This document shows positions 15,701-20,541 of a stretch of DNA of 20,541 nucleotides, piece by piece (the first letter of the stretch is position 1; each line of letters begins with the position of its first letter). The stretch spans positions 1 to 20,541 of the forward strand of contig DXYG01000046.1 of NCBI GenBank assembly GCA_019415925.1, given 5' to 3'. The translations under genes and the position numbers were made by a program. The notes beneath the pieces are model-generated. The model had not been told where the DNA came from, did not search any database, and saw only the letters and a program-made list of their open reading frames with translations. The stretch is from Clostridiales bacterium (GTDB lineage Bacteria; Bacillota; Clostridia; Oscillospirales; Acutalibacteraceae).

Positions 15701-15933
15701 TGTCTATTATGAATGTTTTGCTTTCTATTAAGTCTGATATTGACCAGAAAGTGTATGACAGAAATGATATATTGAAGAAAGACGCATATTTTGAGAGAAC
15801 AGTTATGACACAAATAAAAGCAGGCATTGATAAGTTGGGAGTAGCAAGTGCTCGTGAGGATAGAGTATTTATACAGAGCAGGATTACAAAACAGTATCTT
15901 GACCAGTACAACCAGACTTATTCAGTGGCATAA
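12748..15933 (+). CDS. hsdR: Type I restriction enzyme, HsdR motor/endonuclease subunit
   Basis: A 1061-residue subunit, a normal length for HsdR. It translocates DNA using ATP and cuts unmethylated DNA when joined to HsdM and HsdS. The nuclease domain carries a PD-(D/E)xK core, P130-D131 then E145-V-K147. The SF2 helicase motor has GSGKT at 344-348 (K347), DEAH at 454-457, TGTP at 483-486, GFDAPRL in the second lobe and QAITRVNRP at 681-689. The C-terminal 300 residues are helical and should dock on HsdM. The start ATG has GAGGAGGT at 12733-12740. hsdM begins 11 bases after the stop. All motifs look intact. The gene is visibly more AT-rich than the adhesin module. Confidence 0.97.
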   Translation: MAASGKKNMFNEATRVQMPAMVHLTRLGYTYFGKITEDMAGTVYDPDTNILINVFKEQFARLNPTHAGEAEQTLKTIRQELDNDDIGRSFYERLSSVSPVRLVDFENPKNNTYHFTAEFTCKRDQDEFRPDITLFVNGLPLVFVEVKKPNNHGGMVAESKRMNQKRFPNKKFRRFLNITQLMIFSNNMEYDTMGGIVPVQGAFYCTTAKQSAPFNCFREENPTNLDIAPYNADFPYKDIDPIVEKKILTDFNCQVIHTSPEYQTNLDTYTPTNRVLTSMCSPERLLFILKYGIAYVRFHKEINGKIEFIEQKHIMRYQQMFAALTVRSKIDEGVNSGVIWHTQGSGKTALSYYLTYVLSDYFSKQNKVAKFYFIVDRLDLLKQASEEFEARGLVVKTASSRAELMEQFRNNQAQEGNTGKPEITVVNIQRFAEDRSKVDLPAYATNLQRVFIIDEAHRGYKPEGSFLANLLDADKNAIKIALTGTPLLKEERESWRVFGNYIHTYYYDKSILDGYTLKIIREDIETQYKERLSEIYEKLETLVEKKDVKKSQIVEHDNYVKELLRYIISDLKRFRQIQGDNTLGGMVICETSEQARKLFAYFDEIQAELNKDASMKSHLRAGLILHDSDDKDTRDKIIDDFKNNMTVDILIVFNMLLTGFDAPRLKRLYFGRKLKDHNLLQAITRVNRPYKENHYGYVIDFANIKRNFEETNEAYLKELNRFNDPNEVGAGNETDTFKQVIEDPAELIKQMQEVQQVLFNYTTDNAEEFSSEISTIEDKQELLKLKKILIAARDCCNLVRTFGDDELKETFAKMELTKLPSLISEVQHHIDNINQKELFASDDTTKLLVNEAMEDITFNFSKISEEELKIVGGKDAVTEKYKKTVRAFTQNIDPDDPEFITLQEAFLLRFKQHGFEPKSVSEIEEQGKELEDILKKLDELQKKNTVLLRKYNGDAKFARVHKRIREENLARKAANKQPIVSEYDMSIMNVLLSIKSDIDQKVYDRNDILKKDAYFERTVMTQIKAGIDKLGVASAREDRVFIQSRITKQYLDQYNQTYSVA

Positions 15934-15944
15934 AGGAGAACACA

Positions 15945-17579
15945 ATGGAAGAAACAAAGACGATAAAAGAAAAAACCATAGAGTTGATAGATGCCTTAAA
16001 AGCAACTTGTCAGACCTATGGTATGGGAAACGATGGTAACGAATATAAAATTATCACTCAGGTTTTCCTTTATAAGTTCCTTAATGACAAATTCGGATAT
16101 GAAGTAAAAAAAGTAAGTACGGCTCTTAAAAATGCCGAAAAATGGGAACTTGCTTATGCAGAAATGTCAGAAGATGACCGCTTGGATATTTTTGATAGTT
16201 TACCGTCAGATATTCCATTACTTAATCCGGAACATCTTATTGCCAACTTATGGAATCAGCAGGCAAAAGGCGATTTTGATTTAATCTTTGACAGCACGAT
16301 GACAGATATAGCAGATAAGAATATTGATATATTTTCAACACAAACTGCTCAGAACACGAAAATACCGCTTTTTGAAAAGCTGACACAGTATGTAACAGAC
16401 GATACAGCAAGAGCACCTTTTGCCCGTGCGTTGGTTGACAAGTTAGTAAATTTCTCTTTTGAAGAAGCATTTGAGAAGCACTATGATTTCTTCGCAGATA
16501 TATTTGAATATCTGATAAAGGACTACAATACCGCAGGCGGTGGTAAGTATGCAGAGTATTATACTCCTCACGCTATTGCAACGATTATGGCAAGATTGCT
16601 TGTCGGAAATGCAACTGATTTACATAGCATTGAGTGTTATGACCCATCAGCCGGAACAGGAACACTTTTGATGGCTCTTGCCCATAAAATTGGCGAAGAT
16701 AAGTGTACGATTTTTGCTCAGGATATTTCACAGCGAAGCAATAAAATGTTAAAACTTAATCTTATCCTGAACAGTTTGGTATCTTCTCTTGACCACGCAA
16801 TTCAGGGAGATACACTGATTGCTCCGTATCACAAGAGTGATAATGGACAGGAATTAAGAACTTTTGATTATGTAGTTTCAAATCCGCCTTTTAAGATGGA
16901 TTTCTCAGATACAAGAGAACGTATAGCAGCAATGCCTGTTCGTTTTTGGGCGGGAGTTCCGAAAGTACCAGCCAAGAAGAAAGAGAGTATGGCAATTTAT
17001 ACGTTGTTCATTCAGCACGTTCTTAATTCATTGAAATCAACCGGAAAAGGTGCGATTGTAGTTCCTACCGGATTTGTAACCGCAAAGTCAGGTGTAGAAA
17101 AGAAGATACTACAACATATTGTAGATGAACATATCGTTTATGGCTGTATTAGTATGCCTTCCAATGTATTTGCTAATACCGGAACTAATGTATCAGTATT
17201 ATTTTTTGATAATTCAAGAAAAACAGATAAGGTTGTATTGATAGATGCTTCAAAACTGGGAGAAGAATATAAAGACGGTAATAATCAGAAACGCAGACTT
17301 CGTGATTTTGAGATTGATAAAATTGTCGATACATTCCTTAATAAAGAAGCTGTTGATGATTTTTCAGTTGCTGTTACCTATGATGAAATCAAAGAAAAGA
17401 AGTATTCGCTTGCGGCTGGACAATATTTTGATGTAAAAATCGAATATGTTGAATTGTCACAGGACGAGTTTAATGCTCGTATGAATGCCTATGCAGAGAA
17501 GTTACAGGAATATTTTGCAGAGGGCGACAAACTGAAAACGGAAATTATGGAGCAGTTAAAGAAGGTAAAGTATGAGTAA
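15945..17579 (+). CDS. hsdM: Type I DNA methyltransferase subunit HsdM (N6-adenine)
   Basis: A 544-residue methyltransferase that transfers methyl from S-adenosylmethionine to adenine at sites chosen by HsdS and also forms the core of the restriction complex. A helical N-terminal domain (HsdM_N type) precedes motif I DPSAGTGTLL starting at D233 and catalytic motif IV NPPF at N313-F316. The TPH segment before motif I (GGKYAEYYTPHAIATIMARL) is typical of the family. AAAGGAGA precedes the ATG. Its last codons overlap the start of hsdS1 by eight bases, coupling their translation, so the HsdS made with HsdM is the one encoded directly downstream. Confidence 0.97.
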   Translation: MEETKTIKEKTIELIDALKATCQTYGMGNDGNEYKIITQVFLYKFLNDKFGYEVKKVSTALKNAEKWELAYAEMSEDDRLDIFDSLPSDIPLLNPEHLIANLWNQQAKGDFDLIFDSTMTDIADKNIDIFSTQTAQNTKIPLFEKLTQYVTDDTARAPFARALVDKLVNFSFEEAFEKHYDFFADIFEYLIKDYNTAGGGKYAEYYTPHAIATIMARLLVGNATDLHSIECYDPSAGTGTLLMALAHKIGEDKCTIFAQDISQRSNKMLKLNLILNSLVSSLDHAIQGDTLIAPYHKSDNGQELRTFDYVVSNPPFKMDFSDTRERIAAMPVRFWAGVPKVPAKKKESMAIYTLFIQHVLNSLKSTGKGAIVVPTGFVTAKSGVEKKILQHIVDEHIVYGCISMPSNVFANTGTNVSVLFFDNSRKTDKVVLIDASKLGEEYKDGNNQKRRLRDFEIDKIVDTFLNKEAVDDFSVAVTYDEIKEKKYSLAAGQYFDVKIEYVELSQDEFNARMNAYAEKLQEYFAEGDKLKTEIMEQLKKVKYE

Positions 17580-18837
17580 ACTTACAAAGTACAAATTTAG
17601 TGATTTATATGAAATGAGTTCAGGTATATCTTCATCAAAAGAACAAGCAGGACACGGTTCCCCGTTTATATCATTTAGCACCGTGTTTAATAATTATTTT
17701 TTGCCTGAAGAATTACCAGATTTGATGGATACATCTCTTAAAGAGCAAGAAATATTTTCTGTAAAAAAAGATGATGTGTTTATTACAAGAACAAGTGAAA
17801 CCGTTGATGCTTTGGCAATGAGTTGTGTTGCTGTTAAAGACTATCCGAAAGCAACTTTTAGTGGCTTTGTAAAAAGACTAAGACCGAAAACAACGGGAAT
17901 AGTGTACTCAAAGTATATTGCTTTCTTTTTGAGAAGTAAGTATTTTCGTAAAGTATTAGATTGCAATACGATAATGACTTTGAGAGCAAGTTTTAATGAG
18001 GATATGTTTTCATTTTTGCATTTATATTTGCCTGATTATGAAGAACAGGTAAGAATAGGCGATTTATTATATAAAATGGAAATGAAAATCCGAACAAATA
18101 ATAAGATAAACGATAATTTAGAGCAACAAGCCAAGCTACTTTACGATTATTGGTTCACTCAGTTTGATTTTCCAGATGAAAACGGAGAACCATATCGTTC
18201 ATCAGGCGGTAAAATGGTTTGGAATGAGCAGCTAAAGCGTACTATTCCTGACGGTTGGACAACAAATCCATTGTCAGATATTTTCACATTCAAATCCGGT
18301 TATTCCTTTTCCTCGGATTTGTATGAAGTATCTGGCAAATACAAACTACTAACAATAAAAAATGTTCAAAACAACGGCATAAATCTTAATGTCGATAATT
18401 ATATAAACGTACTGCCTGACAATGTACCGGATTATTGCTTACTAAAAGCACAAGACATTTTAATGTCATTAACTGGCAATGTAGGACGTGTTGGAATTAT
18501 GTATGCCGATAATTGTTTATTAAATCAACGAGTAGCTTTGGCTGAACCAGTTAATATAAATCAACGAGTTTTCGTTTACTTTTTGCTTAAAAGTGATATT
18601 ATTCATAAGCAATATGAAATGATAGCAAACGGCTCATCACAACAAAATCTGAGCCCAATTGAAGCCGAAAAAGTCATTATTGCATATAATCCTGAAGTTG
18701 CAACAAAATTTTCGACTTTATGTAATGAATATCTGAATACTATTGTTTCAAATCTTGCTGAAAATCAGGAACTTATAAATATACGTGACTGGTTGCTACC
18801 TATACTGATGAACGGTCAAGCCACCATCAGTGATTGA
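17572..18837 (+). CDS. hsdS: Type I specificity subunit HsdS, full-length copy (ON state)
   Basis: A 421-residue specificity subunit with two target-recognition domains (TRDs), each reading half of a bipartite DNA site. TRD1 occupies about residues 1-165. The first conserved helical region has RTNNKINDNLEQQAKLLYDY (about 174-193), then DENGEPYRSSGG. TRD2 follows at about 215-385. The second conserved helix ends in WLLPILMNGQATISD. The INDNL codons (18106-18120, residues 179-183) contain the recombination site shared with the second copy, and its inverse lies six bases after the stop, so the TRD2 half is an invertible cassette of about 720 bp. Currently the cassette is in the sense direction, giving a complete protein. 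The overlap with hsdM makes this the expression locus. Confidence 0.93.
   Translation: MSKLTKYKFSDLYEMSSGISSSKEQAGHGSPFISFSTVFNNYFLPEELPDLMDTSLKEQEIFSVKKDDVFITRTSETVDALAMSCVAVKDYPKATFSGFVKRLRPKTTGIVYSKYIAFFLRSKYFRKVLDCNTIMTLRASFNEDMFSFLHLYLPDYEEQVRIGDLLYKMEMKIRTNNKINDNLEQQAKLLYDYWFTQFDFPDENGEPYRSSGGKMVWNEQLKRTIPDGWTTNPLSDIFTFKSGYSFSSDLYEVSGKYKLLTIKNVQNNGINLNVDNYINVLPDNVPDYCLLKAQDILMSLTGNVGRVGIMYADNCLLNQRVALAEPVNINQRVFVYFLLKSDIIHKQYEMIANGSSQQNLSPIEAEKVIIAYNPEVATKFSTLCNEYLNTIVSNLAENQELINIRDWLLPILMNGQATISD
18107..18120 (+). repeat. Inversion site 1, inside hsdS1 between TRD1 and TRD2
   Basis: TAAACGATAATTTA, covering the codons for (I)NDNL. It is itself an imperfect palindrome, TAAA-six bases-TTTA, as expected for a tyrosine recombinase core with a central spacer. 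It is identical in the same orientation to site 3 and in opposite orientation to site 2. Confidence 0.85.
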
Positions 18838-18857
18838 TACGGTAAATTATCGTTTAA
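18804..18857 (-). repeat. Inversion site 2 and extended inverted repeat at the hsdS1 3' end
   Basis: The inverse of the 14-bp site lies at 18843-18856, six bases after the hsdS1 stop. The surrounding 18804-18857 matches the reverse complement of 20485-20538 with five substitutions in about 54 bases. That longer repeat covers the last HsdS residues (LMNGQATISD), so the DNA beyond 20500 is an inverted hsdS 3' end. Confidence 0.85.
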
Positions 18858-18949
18858 TATATCCCATAACTCTTGTGAGTGGCAGGAGTTAAAGCAGGGG
18901 ACTACCGCTCCATAGTTGTTCTCTAAATTAAATAAAAGGAGAATTGACT

Positions 18950-19933
18950 ATGAAACAGAATTTAATTATGGATATTGTTCAGGGTATGTTACCTTATTTG
19001 AACAATGCACAAACACAGCGATTGCAGGAGGTACTGCAACATACGCTTTTTGATTATGAAGTTGCAAAAACGGAAAGTGATAAAGGATTATCGGAGCAGA
19101 ACTTGGTTGAACTGTTTCTATCGGCAAAGAGAATTGAGGGCTGTTCCGAGAAAACTTTGAAATATTACAAAGCAACTATACAGGCAATGATTGATAGTAT
19201 AGGTAAAGGTATTAAATATATTGTAACCGATGATATACGCTGTTACCTTACTGAATATCAGTCAAATAAAAATTCAAGTAAAGTTACGATTGATAATATA
19301 AGACGAATACTTTCCAGCTTTTTTTCTTGGCTTGAGGACGAGGACTATATTTTGAAAAGTCCGGTCAGAAGAATACATAAGGTTAAAACTGGAACGAATA
19401 TTAAGGAAACTTATTCAGATGAAGCACTTGAATTGATGAGAGATAATTGCACAGAACTCAGGGACTTGGCAATGATTGATATGTTGGCATCAACAGGTAT
19501 GCGAGTAGGCGAAATGGTTCTGCTAAATCGAGAAGATATAGATTTTAATGAGCGTGAATGTGTTGTTTTTGGAAAGGGCGATAAGGAGAGAGTCGTTTAT
19601 TTTGACGCCAGAACAAAAATACATTTGCAGAATTATTTACAGAGCAGAAGGGATAATAATCCGGCACTGTTTGTATCATTAAAAGCTCCTTATGAACGAT
19701 TGAAAATTGGTGGTATTGAAGTGCGATTACGAAATTTTGGAAAACAATTAGGTCTTAGTAAGGTGCATCCACATAAATTTAGACGTACTCTTGCGACTAT
19801 GGCAATAGATAAAGGAATGCCCATTGAACAGTTACAGCAGCTTTTGGGACATAGAAAAATAGATACGACTTTGCAGTATGCAATGGTTAAACAGAGCAAT
19901 GTTAAATTGGCTCATAGAAAGTATATAGGTTAG
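18950..19933 (+). CDS. Tyrosine recombinase (XerC/D-like), candidate hsdS invertase
   Basis: A 327-residue site-specific recombinase that cuts and rejoins DNA through a tyrosine. The N-terminal core-binding domain (about 40-150; NLVELFLSAKRIEGCSEKTL) precedes the catalytic domain. Catalytic residues are visible: R185 in STGMRVGE, a beta-hairpin Lys in GKGDKER (K209 or K212), H275-K-F-R278, H301 in LLGHRK and nucleophile Y310 in LQYAM. An upstream TTG at 18944 is in frame, but ATG 18950 has AAAGGAGA (18935-18942) at proper spacing. The gene lies between hsdS1 and the half-length hsdS2, with only nine bases to the latter. Recombinases in this position invert hsdS segments in phase-variable Type I systems. 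It has no excisionase beside it, so an integrase role for the whole element is less likely. Confidence 0.93.
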   Translation: MKQNLIMDIVQGMLPYLNNAQTQRLQEVLQHTLFDYEVAKTESDKGLSEQNLVELFLSAKRIEGCSEKTLKYYKATIQAMIDSIGKGIKYIVTDDIRCYLTEYQSNKNSSKVTIDNIRRILSSFFSWLEDEDYILKSPVRRIHKVKTGTNIKETYSDEALELMRDNCTELRDLAMIDMLASTGMRVGEMVLLNREDIDFNERECVVFGKGDKERVVYFDARTKIHLQNYLQSRRDNNPALFVSLKAPYERLKIGGIEVRLRNFGKQLGLSKVHPHKFRRTLATMAIDKGMPIEQLQQLLGHRKIDTTLQYAMVKQSNVKLAHRKYIG

Positions 19934-19942
19934 GAGAAAAAT

Positions 19943-20527
19943 ATGATTTATAATGGAAGTTCATATAATGAGAATTGGAAAATTTCCAAATTGGCTGAAT
20001 TAGGAACATTTGCAAGAGGAGTATCAAAACATAGACCGAGAAACGACCCAAAACTGTTTGAAAATGGGAAATATCCATTAGTTCAAACGGGAGATGTTAA
20101 AGAAGCAACTCTTTATTTGAGTAAACATGAACAAGAATATGGCGATTTCGGGCTCAAACAAAGTAAATTGTGGAATACAGGAACATTGTGTATTACTATT
20201 GCCGCCAATATTGCGGAAACAGCAATTTTGGCTTATCCAATGTGTTTTCCAGATAGTATTGTAGGTTTTTCAGCATATCCCGAAAAATCATCAGAAGAAT
20301 TTATGTACTATATTTTTGAGTATATAAAAAAGTCTATACAAAATGCTGCGACAGGTAGTATTCAAGATAACATAAATCTTGAATATTTGATGTCTTTAGA
20401 TTTTAAAATACCAGAGAAAAAGTATCAGGATATGATAGTATTGATACTTTCTTCAATAGATAGAAAGATACTTATCAATAATGCAATAAACGATAATTTA
20501 CCACATCAATCACTGATGGTAGCCTGA
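19943..20527 (+). CDS. hsdS: Half-length HsdS, TRD1 only (OFF state of a second invertible hsdS)
   Basis: A 194-residue protein with its own start (AGGAGA just upstream). It contains one TRD (residues about 10-170; LGTFARGVSKHRPRNDP, PLVQTGDV, SIQDNINLEYLMSLDF) followed by the beginning of the conserved helix (ILINNAINDNL, INDNL at 182-186). The reading frame then departs from HsdS and ends PHQSLMVA. Those last eight residues are the antisense reading of the 3' end of an hsdS gene. TRD1 here differs from both TRDs of hsdS1. A half HsdS may be inactive, may dimerise, or may be a silent store of TRD1. The gene is therefore better read as one cassette state than as a decayed pseudogene. Confidence 0.85.
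   Translation: MIYNGSSYNENWKISKLAELGTFARGVSKHRPRNDPKLFENGKYPLVQTGDVKEATLYLSKHEQEYGDFGLKQSKLWNTGTLCITIAANIAETAILAYPMCFPDSIVGFSAYPEKSSEEFMYYIFEYIKKSIQNAATGSIQDNINLEYLMSLDFKIPEKKYQDMIVLILSSIDRKILINNAINDNLPHQSLMVA
20487..20500 (+). repeat. Inversion site 3, at the INDNL codons of the half-length hsdS
   Basis: Identical to site 1 in sequence, orientation and codon phase (15 identical bases counting the preceding A at 20486). The shared context AATAAT lies a few bases upstream of both. Directly after this site the sequence switches to the inverted hsdS 3' end. Confidence 0.85.
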
Positions 20528-20541
20528 CCGTTCATCAGCAT
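20506..20541 (-). CDS. hsdS: C-terminal tail of an inverted hsdS TRD2 cassette, continuing past the window edge
   Basis: On the minus strand the window edge reads MLMNGQATISD then TGA (stop at 20506-20508). It matches the last residues ILMNGQATISD of HsdS1 except for the first. Only 11 codons are inside the window. By analogy with the hsdS1 cassette, its TRD2 should extend about 700 bases to the right and end at a fourth copy of the 14-bp site in minus orientation. Confidence 0.85.
   Translation of the reverse strand: MLMNGQATISD

Noticed and set aside
18950..19933. Recombinase as the integrase of the whole mobile element
   Set aside because: It sits between two hsdS genes and next to the 14-bp sites, with no excisionase or attachment-site pattern nearby, so hsdS inversion is the better explanation. 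Integration is not excluded.
19943..20527. Half-length hsdS as a pseudogene truncated by mutation
   Set aside because: The truncation point coincides exactly with the 14-bp site, and the tail is the antisense of an hsdS 3' end, so a cassette flip explains it without decay.

Overview
The window looks like a mosaic of an integrative/conjugative-type mobile element and its cargo from a low-GC Gram-positive gut bacterium, most likely a Clostridia/Lachnospiraceae relative. Reasons: strong AGGAGG-type ribosome binding sites throughout, a long signal-peptide plus sortase-type surface protein, a Soj/Spo0J-like ParA-ParB pair, a CD1108-type lysozyme/CHAP cell-wall hydrolase of the kind found on Tn1549-like elements, and a small protein resembling the Spo0A C-terminal region. 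No rRNA, tRNA or CRISPR array was seen. The species cannot be fixed from the sequence.

Layout. Bases 1-650 hold the tail of a gene, a GNAT acetyltransferase and its terminator. Bases 660-2340 hold a possible tail of a truncated gene, a protein with five zinc-ribbon (DUF4379-like) repeats and a degenerate nuclease-like C-terminus, and a 57-residue partner, closed by a terminator. Bases 2340-4680 are a maintenance module: a structured leader, parA, parB and a small array of direct repeats inside an inverted repeat that could be the centromere. Bases 4780-10890 are a cell-surface module: a 1416-residue thioester-domain adhesin with about ten SpaA/Cna-B-like domains, a 29-residue membrane peptide, and a lysozyme/CHAP hydrolase that appears to carry a one-base frameshift near its start. 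Bases 10890-12360 hold small accessory genes: a minus-strand gene of unknown function with its own terminators, an XRE regulator, and a Spo0A-C-like small protein. Bases 12440-20541 are a Type I restriction-modification island: promoter, small HTH regulator, hsdR, hsdM, hsdS, a tyrosine recombinase, a half-length second hsdS, and the tail of an inverted hsdS segment.

The main discovery is the DNA-inversion architecture of the hsdS locus. A 14-bp sequence (TAAACGATAATTTA) lies inside the codons for the conserved INDNL motif between the two target-recognition domains of hsdS1. It occurs inverted just after the hsdS1 stop, and directly again at the INDNL codons of the half-length hsdS2. The last residues of hsdS2 are read from the antisense strand of an hsdS 3' end. 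This is what flipping the second half of an hsdS gene would produce, and computing the flip of hsdS1 gives the same tail with one residue different. So hsdS1 is captured ON and hsdS2 OFF, with a recombinase gene between them as the obvious candidate enzyme. Inversion should give several HsdS specificities, and hence several methylomes, from one hsdR/hsdM pair. A fourth site is predicted just past the right edge of the window.
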